Assembly: GCA_039821145.1 (NCBI GenBank)
Contig: JBCBOS010000023.1
Span: forward strand, 1 to 64,000
Source: JBCCSZ01 sp039821145
GTDB taxonomy: Bacteria; Bacteroidota; Bacteroidia; Chitinophagales; Saprospiraceae
DNA: 64,000 bases
Direction of reading: 5' to 3'
Made by a program: the position numbers and the translations under genes. The first letter of the stretch is position 1. The number at the start of each line of letters is the position of its first letter. Below the pieces are notes generated by a model. The model did no database searches. It saw nothing but the letters and a program-made list of their open reading frames with translations, and had not been told where the DNA came from. This document shows, piece by piece, positions 43,270-53,057 of the stretch.

Positions 43270-43947
43270 TCAGTCCTGACCGTCGAGACGTTCATTGGTC
43301 CCACCGAGTAAGGGAACAAAAGAGAAGGTGTCATAGGTTTTTTTGGAAAACTCCGTCTCTGACAGGCGGGTGAGGCGGATCATCTTCTGGTATTTGCCCT
43401 CTCCCACTGGAATGACCAAGTGCCCACCGATGGACAGTTGGACCTTGAGGGCTTCGGGTATCTCCTTGGCTCCTGCCGTCACCAAAATCCGATCGAAAGG
43501 GGCAAACTCCGGCAGTCCCTTCATCCCATCCCGATAGAATGTACGGATGCCTTTGAAGTCCAACTTTTGCAAGAGTTGGCGGGTGCGCTCGTACAAGACC
43601 TTTTGCCGCTCCACCGTGTAGACCCTTGCACCGAGCAGGGAAAGGATGGCTGCCTGATAGCCCGAGCCAGTCCCAATTTCCAATACTTTGTCTCTTTTGC
43701 CAATCTTGAGCAAACTCGTTTGGTAGGCCACAGTGAAGGGCTGCGAAATCGTCTGCTTGTTGCCGATGGGAAAGGGCTTGTCCTGATAGGCCCATTCTTC
43801 AAAGGCTTTGTCCAGAAACAAATGGCGCGGCAATGCCCCGATGGCCGCTAGGATGGCCTGGTTGCGGATGCCCTTGCGTTGGATGCTGTCTACCAATTGG
43901 CGACGAAGCCCCCTGTGCCGATAGCTGTCTTGCTGGCGATTGATCAT
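43270..43947 (-). CDS. pcm: Protein-L-isoaspartate O-methyltransferase
   Basis: 225 residues, the normal size. S-adenosylmethionine motif I is DKVLEIGTGSGYQAAIL, and the substrate-side PIGNKQTISQPF motif is typical of the family. It repairs isoaspartyl residues in aged proteins. A perfect -7 box (TATCTTTG on the minus strand, 43982-43989) lies 35 bases before ATG 43947. This rules out a longer N-terminal extension. It is divergent from the phosphohexomutase gene. Confidence 0.92.
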   Translation of the reverse strand: MINRQQDSYRHRGLRRQLVDSIQRKGIRNQAILAAIGALPRHLFLDKAFEEWAYQDKPFPIGNKQTISQPFTVAYQTSLLKIGKRDKVLEIGTGSGYQAAILSLLGARVYTVERQKVLYERTRQLLQKLDFKGIRTFYRDGMKGLPEFAPFDRILVTAGAKEIPEALKVQLSIGGHLVIPVGEGKYQKMIRLTRLSETEFSKKTYDTFSFVPLLGGTNERLDGQD

Positions 43948-44269
43948 ATTGGATGGAGATGTGGAGAATCTGTACTCTGGCCAAAGATAAAACCTTTCCC
44001 TGCATTTTTTCGTAAAGACGGGAGACTTCAAAAAATGAATCTTGGTTTCCTCTTTTTTGTGGGGCATGCATCGGCTGCCCAACAGTTGTCACAAAGGGGG
44101 GATGGTGGGCAGACCAAGGGGAAAAGTTTCGGATTATAGCATCATTTTTCATACTTTTGATTTGTAAACCAGCCTACTTCCAATTACGGGCACTGATTTG
44201 ACTGTTAGAACTTTACACAGGTCAAGGAAATCAAATGGGTGCCCATCATCTTCAAACTCTCTCGTTGTT
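43948..44269. other. 322-bp divergent promoter region
   Basis: It holds a minus-strand -7 box (CAAAGATA on plus, 43982-43989) for pcm and a plus-strand TACTTTTG (44152-44159) for the phosphohexomutase, which would leave a leader of about 100 bases. No open frame here is convincing. Confidence 0.5.
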
Positions 44270-45682
44270 ATGACCAAAATCAAATTCGGCACAGATGGTT
44301 GGCGGGCAATCATTGCCCGAGAATATACCGTTGACAATGTCAAGCGGGTAGCAGAAGGCACCGCTTTATGGATGAAAAAGCACGAAATGACCAAGGCGGT
44401 CATCGGCCACGATTGTCGATTTGGTGGCCCCATGTTTGCGCAGACCGCGGCCCGCGTTTTGGGTGCTCATGGCATCAAAGTCAATTTGGCCAAGGGCTTT
44501 GTCAGCACACCTATGGTATCCCTGGGGGTTGTCAAGACCAAATCTGACCTGGGGGTTGTCATCACAGCCAGCCACAACCCACCTTCCTACAATGGCTACA
44601 AGCTCAAGTCCAAATTTGGAGGACCAACCATTCCCAGAGACATTACCGCTGTGGAGGAATTGGTGCCAGAGGTTTGTTCATTGGAAGAATTGCCCAGCCT
44701 GGAGCAAATGTTTGACGACGGCTTGCTCAACTACATCAACCTGGAAGAAATTTACCTGGATCACATCCGCAACAACTTCGACCTGGATGCCATCCACGCT
44801 TCGGGCCTCAAGATGGCCTATGATGCCATGTACGGTGCGGGGATGAATGCCATGCAAGAACTCTTTCCACAGGCTGTTTTGCTACATTGCGATGACAATC
44901 CCGGTTTCAAAGGACAAGCTCCAGAGCCGATCCACCGCAACCTGCAAGAATTGTCTTCCCTGATTGCCAACGACGATTCCATCGCTCTGGGCATTGCCAA
45001 CGACGGAGATGCCGACCGCATCGGTATGTATGATGCCGAGGGCAATTTTGTGGATTCTCACCACCTCTTGTTGTTGCTGTTGCTTTACATGTACAAATAC
45101 AAAAAGCAAACTGGCAAAGTCGTCATCACTTTCTCTGTGACCGACAAGATGAAAAAGATGGCCGAGATGTTTGGCCTGGAATGCGAGATTACCAAGATCG
45201 GCTTCAAGTACATTGCTGAGATCATGACCCAGGAAGATGTTTTGGTCGGTGGCGAGGAGTCTGGTGGCTTGGCGGTCAAAGGACACATTCCGGAGAGAGA
45301 TGGCATCTGGGTAGGGCTGATGATTTTGGAATTCATGGCCAAGACGGGCAAGAGCCTCAAAGAACTCATTCAGGAAGTATACGACTTGGTTGGACCCTTT
45401 TCTTTCGACCGGGACGACCTGCACATCAAAGAATCGCAGAAGCAGTCGATCATCGAGGCTTGCCGCAACAAGCAGTTCGACCACTTTGGCGATTACAAGG
45501 TGCAAAATGTGGAGACCACTGATGGCTTCAAGTTTTTCTTGAGCGACAACGAATGGATGATGATTCGTCCTTCGGGTACAGAACCTGTCCTTCGGGTGTA
45601 TGCACAAGCACCGAGTCCGGAAGCCGTTCGCGCCATATTGGATGCGACCAAGGAAACAGTCTTGGGTGGTGTCACGGCCTGA
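44270..45682 (+). CDS. Phosphoglucomutase/phosphomannomutase family enzyme
   Basis: 470 residues. All four hexomutase signatures are present: KFGTDGWR at the N-terminus, the phosphoserine loop TASHNPPSYNGYK, the metal loop DGDADR, and the sugar loop GGEESGGLAV. The phosphate-binding RPSGTEP is near the C-terminus. It interconverts 1- and 6-phosphate forms of glucose, mannose or a relative; the exact sugar cannot be told. ATG 44270 begins right before the first motif. Confidence 0.92.
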   Translation: MTKIKFGTDGWRAIIAREYTVDNVKRVAEGTALWMKKHEMTKAVIGHDCRFGGPMFAQTAARVLGAHGIKVNLAKGFVSTPMVSLGVVKTKSDLGVVITASHNPPSYNGYKLKSKFGGPTIPRDITAVEELVPEVCSLEELPSLEQMFDDGLLNYINLEEIYLDHIRNNFDLDAIHASGLKMAYDAMYGAGMNAMQELFPQAVLLHCDDNPGFKGQAPEPIHRNLQELSSLIANDDSIALGIANDGDADRIGMYDAEGNFVDSHHLLLLLLLYMYKYKKQTGKVVITFSVTDKMKKMAEMFGLECEITKIGFKYIAEIMTQEDVLVGGEESGGLAVKGHIPERDGIWVGLMILEFMAKTGKSLKELIQEVYDLVGPFSFDRDDLHIKESQKQSIIEACRNKQFDHFGDYKVQNVETTDGFKFFLSDNEWMMIRPSGTEPVLRVYAQAPSPEAVRAILDATKETVLGGVTA

Positions 45683-45733
45683 GGCCAAATTCGCACATCC
45701 ATTTGATGAAAGAGATTCATTCATCCCTTTACA

Positions 45734-45756
45734 GGAAAGGCAAATGCCTTTCCTTT
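45734..45756 (+). terminator. Terminator after the phosphohexomutase gene
   Basis: The arms ggaaaggc (45734-45741) and gcctttcc (45746-45753) with loop aaat are followed by TTT. Confidence 0.6.
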
Positions 45757-45856
45757 CGCAAGGGAGAGCACACATAGACACAAGATCGCCTGAGAAACGA
45801 TACATCGCCCCAGTCGCAGCGACGGTACTTCTGTGATCCGAATTCAAAAGCAACCT

Positions 45857-46837
45857 ATGGTCAGCAGATTACTTGATTACCGCTTTACACAAATGGCCCT
45901 AAATGTCTTGATCGTATTGGGGGCCGTCATCTGTGTTTTTACGCCCAACTACTACCTGTTCAAGATCGGTGCTGGCTTTGCCGTAAAAATCATGATTGGC
46001 TACTTGTTGCTCAGCATGTTTTTTCTCGTCATAGGACAGTCCCGGCTGATGTTCACCAGCATGATTTGCTGTGCGGGCCTCTGTCTTTTCTTGAAATACG
46101 CCTCCAATACCGATCTCAAGTTTCCCAATCAGACCAGCAGCCAGGTGATCAAATTTTCGCACCTGAACATCTCCAATTCAGGCGAAGACTATCCAACCAC
46201 CATCGAGACCATTCTGTCTGCCGATGCGGACATCATCTCCATACAAGAGGTCACGCCAGACTGGGCCCGCGCCCTTCAGGAACCTCTCAAGGCGTTGTAT
46301 CCACACAGCAAAACCCTCACCCGGCTGGATCCATATGGGGTGGCTGTCTTTTCCAAGCACCCCTTCCGCAGCATCGACACTTTCCACTTTGAGGAAATCC
46401 CCAACATCGTGGGCAGCATCCGCCCGCCCGGCTTCGACAAAGACATTCACTTCATCAGCGCCCACACCGTTCCGCCTCTGTACAGTACTGCTTTTGAACG
46501 GATGAAAGCGCATTTGGACAAGATCATCTACCACGTCCAGATGACCAATGGCCCGATGATTACGATGGGGGACTTCAATGCACCGCCCTGGTGGGCCGAG
46601 ATCCAAAACCTGAAGGATGCCGCCTATTTGCAGGACAGCCGCCGCAGCTCCCAGTCCAGCTTTGACAACCTCTTTCAAAATCCGATCGACTACATTCTCT
46701 ATTCCGATCATTTTGAGTGCATCGGCTTTGAAAACATTCAGACGGAAATTACCAGCCACCTAGGGATCACCGGAACCTACCAATTCAACACCAACGCCAG
46801 TACCAATCATGCTGAGTCAGCGATTCAAGACTTTTAA
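45857..46837 (+). CDS. Membrane-anchored endonuclease/exonuclease/phosphatase (EEP) family protein
   Basis: 326 residues. Three membrane helices in the first 90 residues are followed by the EEP fold: FSHLNISNSG, the metal-binding glutamate in IISIQEV, the histidine in FISAHTVPP, and GDFNAPP. The final conserved histidine may be in SHLGITG. The layout matches membrane EEP phosphatases that act on periplasmic phosphate esters. A GTG at 45833 would add eight residues. The end overlaps dgkA by 29 bases, which suggests the two are co-translated and may work on related lipid phosphates. Confidence 0.8.
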   Translation: MVSRLLDYRFTQMALNVLIVLGAVICVFTPNYYLFKIGAGFAVKIMIGYLLLSMFFLVIGQSRLMFTSMICCAGLCLFLKYASNTDLKFPNQTSSQVIKFSHLNISNSGEDYPTTIETILSADADIISIQEVTPDWARALQEPLKALYPHSKTLTRLDPYGVAVFSKHPFRSIDTFHFEEIPNIVGSIRPPGFDKDIHFISAHTVPPLYSTAFERMKAHLDKIIYHVQMTNGPMITMGDFNAPPWWAEIQNLKDAAYLQDSRRSSQSSFDNLFQNPIDYILYSDHFECIGFENIQTEITSHLGITGTYQFNTNASTNHAESAIQDF

Positions 46838-47168
46838 ATATGCCTTCGACGGAATTGTCGATCTGATCAAAACCCAGCCAAATGCCAGGGTCCACGCCGT
46901 CTTTACCATCCTGGTCGTTGGAGCGGGAATCTACTTTGAAGTATCGACCACAGAATGGTGTTTGCTGATCCTGGCCATCGGATTTGTCTTCAGCGCCGAG
47001 GCCTTCAATACCTCTGTGGAATACCTGACAGATTTGGTCTCTCCTGACATTCATCCGCTGGCGGGAAAGACCAAGGATGCCGCGGCAGGCGCTGTCTTGT
47101 TGGCGGCCATTTGCAGTGCCATTGTGGGCACCATCATTTTTTTGCCGAAGTTTTTGGCTCTGTTATAG
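46809..47168 (+). CDS. dgkA: Diacylglycerol kinase (DgkA-type integral membrane)
   Basis: 119 residues with three membrane helices. The active-site signature is seen in FSAEAFNTSVEYLTDLVS and KTKDAAAGAVLL. It phosphorylates diacylglycerol or undecaprenol at the membrane. Overlap of 29 bases with the EEP gene points to coupled expression. A 470-aa hexomutase lies further upstream but is separated by a terminator. Confidence 0.9.
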   Translation: MLSQRFKTFKYAFDGIVDLIKTQPNARVHAVFTILVVGAGIYFEVSTTEWCLLILAIGFVFSAEAFNTSVEYLTDLVSPDIHPLAGKTKDAAAGAVLLAAICSAIVGTIIFLPKFLALL

Positions 47169-47503
47169 CAAAACAGGCACAGTTTTTCCACATTCATAGA
47201 AAAGCTACCTTTTCTACATCTTTTCACCAAAAATGAACCCCTCATCCATCATTTTGGGAGCAAGCGTGCAATAGTGACTGCGGTGGAAACGTTTTTGGGC
47301 AAATCATTGTTAAGCCCTTGTACGTCGTAAACCACCAGACGGAATCAAACAGTAGCCATTTCCATATGAGTTAAAACTTTCTACTCCAAAGTACTTACCG
47401 CCCGTTGTTCAACTCATAATCATCATTTCCGTCACTTCAAACTGATCTTAGATTGGAATCTGTAACCAGATCAAAACTTGAATTACAATCAATTGTGTGT
47501 GCT
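47169..47503. other. 335-bp intergenic region with a small hairpin
   Basis: The stem tagaaaag/cttttcta (47197-47204, 47209-47216) with loop ctac lies 29 bases after the dgkA stop, followed by a weak T-rich stretch. It is a plausible terminator. No clear TAnnTTTG box was found for the next gene and no convincing small gene. Confidence 0.45.
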
Positions 47504-48940
47504 ATGAAAAATATCCTCTGCAAAGTCCTGCCCGTCCTTTTCCTATTCTCGTTGGTTCATACGCTATCGGCCCAGGAGCAACTGGGCTTGCGAACCGAAC
47601 GATATGCAGGCATCAACAGTGCCATTGCCAACCCGGCCAATACACTCAGTTATCCCCTTCGATGGGATGTCAACCTGATAGCGGCTGGACAGTTTTTGGA
47701 AAACAACTACGGTTTTTTGCGCAATACCAGTCTGTCGGGCATCATCCGCAATGCCGAAAACATCCGAGCCGTGAGCGACTTCCCCGATGAATCCACCATT
47801 GGCGACGAGGTGTTGCTTTTCGATTACTTTGACAACGAGCGAAAAAAATTCGTCACTTCTTCCACCTTCGTCACTGGGCCATCCTTCATGGTGCGCACGC
47901 AGAGTGGGCACGCCTTTGGAATGTTTACCAACCTGCGGGTCCACCTCAGCAGTCAAAACCTCCCCTGGCAATTGGGCTACTACCATCTCAATCGGATTCC
48001 CGACGGCGCGAATGTCAACTTTGACAAGACAGACCTCGCCGCCATGGCCTGGACCGAGATTGGATTCCACTACGGCTATTCCATGTCTACCTACAATGGA
48101 AAGCTCAACTTCGGCGTCAATCTCAAAGTGCTCAATGGCTACGAAGCGGTGGGCTTCCGAAACAACCGATCGATCAACTATGCCCAATTCGTCAACGACT
48201 CCATCACACTGGAAAACCTGGATGTGACAGTCGCTTTTACCAACACCAATACTGACCCAGACAATTCCAGCGTGCGCCGCAATGGCCGGGGCATCGCCTT
48301 GGACTTGGGAGTGACGCAAACGTTTTACGAAACAGACGATGGATACCAACTGAAACTGGGCGTGTCTTTGCTCGACATTGGCCGCATTCGCTACCGAGAC
48401 AGAGCAGAAGAACACCGTTTCAACATGCCAAATCTAAGCTCCATTGTAGACGATCCCTATCAAGACATTGAAGACACAGACGTACTCATCGAACAGCTCA
48501 GCACCGATCTGCTGGGGGCTGCAGACGCCTCCCTCATTGGCAATTCATTTGATGTGTGGCTCCCTTCGGCCATCAGCCTCCAAGCCGACTATCGAATCAC
48601 AAAACAGCTGTACATCAACGGGCTGTTGATCCAGCGACTGCCCACACCTGAATATGCGATGCGCCGTGGAAATTTCTTTGCCGTCAGTCCTCGCTTTGAG
48701 CACCGCTGGTTTGCCGCCTCCCTCCCAATGAGTCTGTACAACTGGCAAAAATTCCGATTTGGAATGGCCTTCCGCTTGGCATTTCTCACCATTGGCTCCG
48801 ACAACATTGGCAGTATTCTTGGAGAATCTAAATGGACAGGGACAGATTTTTACATGGCCTTGCGCATCAATCCCTTCAAGTTGGGACTCGGCGGACGGTC
48901 AAATAGAGGTGGAAAAAATGTCAAATGCTACGAATTTTAA
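47504..48940 (+). CDS. DUF5723 family outer-membrane protein
   Basis: 478 residues. A signal peptide ends near LSAQ. The sequence GINSAIANPANTLSYPLRWDVNLI and the many barrel-like strands afterwards match DUF5723 (PorV-like barrel group). The C-terminus NPFKLGLGGRSNRGG is glycine rich. It should sit in the outer membrane. PorV-type proteins help T9SS substrates mature, but whether this one does is not shown. Confidence 0.75.
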   Translation: MKNILCKVLPVLFLFSLVHTLSAQEQLGLRTERYAGINSAIANPANTLSYPLRWDVNLIAAGQFLENNYGFLRNTSLSGIIRNAENIRAVSDFPDESTIGDEVLLFDYFDNERKKFVTSSTFVTGPSFMVRTQSGHAFGMFTNLRVHLSSQNLPWQLGYYHLNRIPDGANVNFDKTDLAAMAWTEIGFHYGYSMSTYNGKLNFGVNLKVLNGYEAVGFRNNRSINYAQFVNDSITLENLDVTVAFTNTNTDPDNSSVRRNGRGIALDLGVTQTFYETDDGYQLKLGVSLLDIGRIRYRDRAEEHRFNMPNLSSIVDDPYQDIEDTDVLIEQLSTDLLGAADASLIGNSFDVWLPSAISLQADYRITKQLYINGLLIQRLPTPEYAMRRGNFFAVSPRFEHRWFAASLPMSLYNWQKFRFGMAFRLAFLTIGSDNIGSILGESKWTGTDFYMALRINPFKLGLGGRSNRGGKNVKCYEF

Positions 48941-49140
48941 CAACTCCTTCTTGGACTGTTAAATACTGTTAGCAGCAATCCAATGAGACAAAACACGCTG
49001 TCACACTTGTCAATCTCAGCATAACCTTTCAATTGAAAATGCAATCCAACGTGATGTGTATGACTGTCACAAATCCAGCTTTTCGGTATCGCACTGAGAG
49101 CTTTCAAAATACTAGATTGTAGTCAATTAATTGCAGATTT

Positions 49141-49989
49141 ATGCTGATGAAAAATCACTTCTCCAAAATCGTGGCCATCGCCATCGTCCTTCTGTTGGGC
49201 GTTCCCGACGCGGGATGGGCACAGAGTAGCCTGGATGACATCATCATGGCCAGCACAGAGAAACCGAGTGTTCAGAGACGTGTTCAGAGTGAAATTCCCA
49301 AGCGACTGACCAGAAAGTTTCGCAGGGATGCCGCTCGGCTGGCATTGCGGATCGAAGGCAAAAATGAAGATTTGCGCTATCAAAACATCGTCATTCCAGA
49401 AAACAACATCGACAAGTTTTTTGAAATGCTGACGGCCATCTACGTCAACAGCGAGACGGGCAAATCCATTGCCAAGTGCAACATCCATACGTATCCGAAT
49501 CCGTCGATTGATCACCTGACCATCATTTTTGAGCGAAGCGTTGCTTGGGCCCGCCCATTGCAGGAGGGCATCAGCGAAACCACCAGTCAGGACATCAACC
49601 GCTTGTTGGACGAGTACGACCTCATCATTGAAAAGCACGTCCAGTGGAACGATACCCAAGATGCCATCACCATCCGCAGCAAAGAGCCACTCAATATGGC
49701 AGCACTGGCCAACGAGTTTTACAACGTGGAAGGCGTGGAGACCATCGACTTGGGTGTACCCGAAATTGGTGGCAATGACATCAACATCCAGCGAATCAAT
49801 GGCGGCTGGGAAATTGAATACATCCTGCGTTTTGGCTCCTACATCAATGGAAAAGGCAAGATGCACTTCTGGAAATACAACGTCATGGACAATGGCAAAA
49901 TGAAGTTCAACAGCGAGGGTGGAGACCCTGTTCCCGATTACATGCGCTGCCACTTCGACGCCAACAAAGGACTGGTCCTGAAAGGCTGA
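49141..49989 (+). CDS. Secreted protein, hypothetical
   Basis: 282 residues. A signal peptide ends near GWAQ. The mature region starts with a basic helical part and then a mixed alpha/beta part (IVIPENNIDKFFEMLTAIYV). It has few cysteines and no recognised motif. I cannot name a function. It is followed by a good terminator, so it is a single-gene unit. Confidence 0.6.
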   Translation: MLMKNHFSKIVAIAIVLLLGVPDAGWAQSSLDDIIMASTEKPSVQRRVQSEIPKRLTRKFRRDAARLALRIEGKNEDLRYQNIVIPENNIDKFFEMLTAIYVNSETGKSIAKCNIHTYPNPSIDHLTIIFERSVAWARPLQEGISETTSQDINRLLDEYDLIIEKHVQWNDTQDAITIRSKEPLNMAALANEFYNVEGVETIDLGVPEIGGNDINIQRINGGWEIEYILRFGSYINGKGKMHFWKYNVMDNGKMKFNSEGGDPVPDYMRCHFDANKGLVLKG

Positions 49990-50015
49990 GATCACAAGCC
50001 ACAACGGACCAAAAC

Positions 50016-50056
50016 ATCCCAAGTCTTTTCGCGGAGAGGCTTGGGATATTTTTTTT
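50016..50056 (+). terminator. Terminator after the secreted protein at 49141
   Basis: The stem atcccaag with its complement cttgggat (extended by G-U pairs) at 50016-50047 is followed by eight T at 50049-50056. Confidence 0.85.
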
Positions 50057-50085
50057 GCGACAGCACCAATTCCGACAGAAGGCAG

Positions 50086-50093
50086 TATATTTG
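50086..50093 (+). promoter_or_regulatory. -7 promoter box of the acetyltransferase gene
   Basis: TATATTTG fits TAnnTTTG exactly, 18 bases before ATG 50112. No TTG lies in the standard 17-23 bp window; the nearest is 28 bp upstream at the end of the terminator T-run. It excludes the upstream in-frame start at 50055. Confidence 0.55.
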
Positions 50094-50111
50094 CCCTCAA
50101 ACCACCGTCGA

Positions 50112-50585
50112 ATGTCCATGCCCAGCGATACAACTGCCATCACCACTGAATACAAGTCCTTCGAGCAACTCAGCACCCAAGAATTGTACGACATCATGGC
50201 CCTCCGCCAAGTGGTTTTTGTCATCGAACAAAGCTGTATTTACCTCGACGCTGACGGCAAAGATCAAAAGGCTCATCACCTAACAATGCGAATGGCTGAT
50301 GGCCAGTTGGTGGGCTACACCCGCCTACTGCCCGAAGGCATTCCGTACGAAGGTCACGCTTCCATCGGTCGGGTCATCACCTCGAAAATGGTCCGTGGCA
50401 AGGGCTTGGGCCGGGAGTTGATGCGACAGTCCATCGAAGCCGCCAGGAGCTTGTACCCCGGCATGCCCCTCAAGATATCCGCCCAGGTTTATCTGATCAA
50501 ATTTTATGAATCCTTTGGTTTTCAAACAGTTGGAGATGTCTACGACGAAGATGGCCTACCCCACATTGCCATGAGGCTGACATAA
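50112..50585 (+). CDS. elaA: ElaA-like GNAT acetyltransferase
   Basis: 157 residues. The N-terminal LYDIMALRQVVFVIEQSCIY, the acetyl-CoA loop VRGKGLGRELM, and the FYESFGFQTVGDVYDEDGLP end match the ElaA family. Substrate unknown. The promoter box at 50086 and the family N-terminus set the start at 50112 (or at the next ATG, 50118). Confidence 0.8.
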   Translation: MSMPSDTTAITTEYKSFEQLSTQELYDIMALRQVVFVIEQSCIYLDADGKDQKAHHLTMRMADGQLVGYTRLLPEGIPYEGHASIGRVITSKMVRGKGLGRELMRQSIEAARSLYPGMPLKISAQVYLIKFYESFGFQTVGDVYDEDGLPHIAMRLT

Positions 50586-50853
50586 GTCGGAGTTGATACT
50601 GTCGCTTTTTTTCAATAAATTGTCTAAAGGAACGACAAAAAAGCTTGGAAAACCAGGCGTAGATTGCTTTGAAAACTGATCTGCCCATCCATACGATGCG
50701 AAGAAACGCAATCAGACGAAATCGTAAATAAAATTATGGCATTTGGCTCGCAGCGCCCTCAGAAGCACGTGGCGCTCCGACATCCCTTGAACAGGTCTCT
50801 GCCCGTTCTCTCACCTCTTGGTAAATGACCGGTAGGGGCAAAAACAAACAATT

Positions 50854-51690
50854 ATGAACAACAAATTACTTGCACATTTGCAGGCATTTCTACTCTGTTG
50901 CATCCTTTGCCTTTGCTCTCTGAGCCTGGCCGCCCAGTGCCCTGCCGGTACGTTGAGCAACTGCCACGGACAAAACGATGCCACAGGTTGCTGTTACGTA
51001 TACGACGCCCTCGGCAATTTGGACAATTGCACCAATGCCCGCTGTGTCGACTGCATCGGCATGCAAGCCCCTCCTGGCGGGTACGAATGCTGGCAAGCCG
51101 CCAACAATTGCAATGCCTGCCTCCTATCCCTTCCCATCGAGCTGCTGTCCTTTCAGGTCGAGCCACAAGAGCTGGGCAATCTCATCCACTGGCAAACCGC
51201 ATCGGAATACAACACCATGCTGTTTTCCATCGAAAGATCTGCCAATGGCCAAGACGAGTGGGAAGAGGTTGGCAAGGTACAACCTGTGGGCTTTTCGGAA
51301 GACATTCAATCGTACAGCCTCATGGACTACAGCCCCTTACAGCTGGGCTACTACCGACTTCGCTCTACTGATTTTGACGGCCAATACCAGTTGTTTGATG
51401 TTGCCGCCGCAGATCGCCAAGGGGAGGCCGAAGGACAGATGCGACTCTTTCCCAACCCCATCAGGCAATCAGAACTGGCCGTGTACTTCTCGTTGACACA
51501 GACCTCCAGAGTTCAACTGCGCATCACAGATATGGCGGGCAAAATTGTCTATGCAGAACAGACAGAAGGATACATGGGCATCAACCAGCGGCAGATCGAT
51601 CTGAGTCGCCAAGAGGAAGGCATTTATTTTGTCTATCTGAAAACCAATGCGGGCGAACAGGTGATGAAGCTCGTCAAAGCGAAAGGATGA
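50854..51690 (+). CDS. Secreted Cys-rich T9SS cargo protein
   Basis: 278 residues. A signal peptide ends near LAAQ. The first 65 mature residues hold about 12 cysteines, so disulfides are likely. A T9SS-cargo-like domain follows (LSFQVEPQELGNLIHWQTAS), then a type A sorting domain (LFPNPIRQSELAVYF to EQVMKLVKAKG). No catalytic motif. It faces a convergent gene of similar layout, also ending in a sorting domain. Confidence 0.7.
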   Translation: MNNKLLAHLQAFLLCCILCLCSLSLAAQCPAGTLSNCHGQNDATGCCYVYDALGNLDNCTNARCVDCIGMQAPPGGYECWQAANNCNACLLSLPIELLSFQVEPQELGNLIHWQTASEYNTMLFSIERSANGQDEWEEVGKVQPVGFSEDIQSYSLMDYSPLQLGYYRLRSTDFDGQYQLFDVAAADRQGEAEGQMRLFPNPIRQSELAVYFSLTQTSRVQLRITDMAGKIVYAEQTEGYMGINQRQIDLSRQEEGIYFVYLKTNAGEQVMKLVKAKG

Positions 51691-51699
51691 AGAAAAGCT

Positions 51700-51752
51700 G
51701 CAGAGCAGCGTCGACAACTGCTCTGCGGCCAAGATGATGGGCAATTGCCCAT
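51700..51752. terminator. Two hairpins between convergent T9SS cargo genes
   Basis: gcagagcag/ctgctctgc (51700-51708, 51718-51726) is a perfect 9-bp stem. A perfect 16-bp palindrome, atgggcaattgcccat (51737-51752), follows. Neither has a T-run, so they may act as bidirectional RNA-end structures. Confidence 0.5.
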
Positions 51753-51777
51753 TTCCGTAGCTCCTAAAAGCGAGTGC

Positions 51778-52932
51778 TTATTTGGCTACGACAATTTTCT
51801 GAGAGTAAGAGACGCGACCATCTACTCTGATGCTCGCAACATATGTCCCCGTGGCCAAATCAGACGTATCGATGCTGAGGTTGGCATCATTGTCCAAGCG
51901 GATTTGCTTGATCAATCGGCCTTGGAGATTGTACAGTTCCAGGCTGCGCTGTGCAAATTCTCCCTGCCCATTGATTTGGATGTTGAGCTCGCTGCTCACC
52001 GGGTTGGGAGACATCAGGTAACCAATCGCAGTCGGTTCCAATTCTACTTTGGACTCTTTTCCTTCTCTCCGGTCGGTTTTCTCCGTTTGCAGGCCTTTGC
52101 AAGCCGCAAATTTGGTGATCAACTCACAATGTCTGCTGGTGCAACCGACACAATCTTCAATGGTCAGACATACCTGGAATCCATCAAAGCCCGTACCTGC
52201 ATCGGCGGGATTAAAGGTAAAATGGAACTCATCAGAACCCGTGAAGGGAGAGACGTATGGCAGGGGCCCATCGTAGTATTTGAGGACACTCCAACGAGCA
52301 GATGCAATCCCTGATGGGTTGATGCAATCGCCACAGTCGTTGACGCTGGAAGGTGTACTTGTGTTGAAAAGTGAGATGGTGCAATCTTCAGAAGATTGGG
52401 AGATCTCGAAGGAAGCCTGGCAGTCGGTTGGTGGCTCGCAACAAGCAAAGTTGACCATCATCTGAACGAAGTAGGTGGGACAAACAGGGTTGCAATCGCC
52501 ACTGGTGAAATTGGAAGAAAAGTCGATCCCTACCACGACCATTGGCTCGCCTGTTTCCGGACAGGTAGGTGCACCTGCATTGGCCACAGCGATGGCATTT
52601 TGAACAGCCTGGGCTTGTTCTTGCGGAGAGATGCTGCCACCAGCGTTTACCTGGCAGTAAATGGCACAAGCCTCCATGCCCGTACTGACGCTGAATTCCA
52701 CCGTGGTCTTGTCGCTGGAAATGCTTCCCGGACAGCTGACCAGCTCCTCCAGGGCACAAGCCACACCAGCATCCAAGGTACCGTCCAAGTTGGTAAAAGG
52801 TTCTTCGTCCCAGAGGAATCCGGGAGCCAACTCCCAGAAGGAGCTATTGACAGGCTCGAAGCAATCGGCCTGCCCAAAAGTCAGCAAAGGAAAACAAAGT
52901 ACTGTGATAACATTAAGCAAAAATTGTTTCAT
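51778..52932 (-). CDS. Secreted Cys-rich T9SS cargo protein
   Basis: 384 residues. A signal peptide ends near LTFGQ. The middle carries many cysteines in short spacings (CQASFEISQSSEDC; NDCGDCINPS). The last 85 residues are a type A sorting domain (SPNPVSSELNIQINGQG onward). No enzyme motif is seen. It may be a disulfide-stabilised surface protein. The paired arrangement with the convergent gene suggests related roles, which is inference. Confidence 0.65.
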   Translation of the reverse strand: MKQFLLNVITVLCFPLLTFGQADCFEPVNSSFWELAPGFLWDEEPFTNLDGTLDAGVACALEELVSCPGSISSDKTTVEFSVSTGMEACAIYCQVNAGGSISPQEQAQAVQNAIAVANAGAPTCPETGEPMVVVGIDFSSNFTSGDCNPVCPTYFVQMMVNFACCEPPTDCQASFEISQSSEDCTISLFNTSTPSSVNDCGDCINPSGIASARWSVLKYYDGPLPYVSPFTGSDEFHFTFNPADAGTGFDGFQVCLTIEDCVGCTSRHCELITKFAACKGLQTEKTDRREGKESKVELEPTAIGYLMSPNPVSSELNIQINGQGEFAQRSLELYNLQGRLIKQIRLDNDANLSIDTSDLATGTYVASIRVDGRVSYSQKIVVAK

Positions 52933-53057
52933 AACAACAGTGAATTAAGGATTAGAAAATGGAATAAATGCGCATTTTCTCCTTAATAACACAAGCCCCA
53001 AAAACGTAATACTGTTTTTTACATTTTCGAAACTACTGTCTGTTTTTTGCCAAGTTA

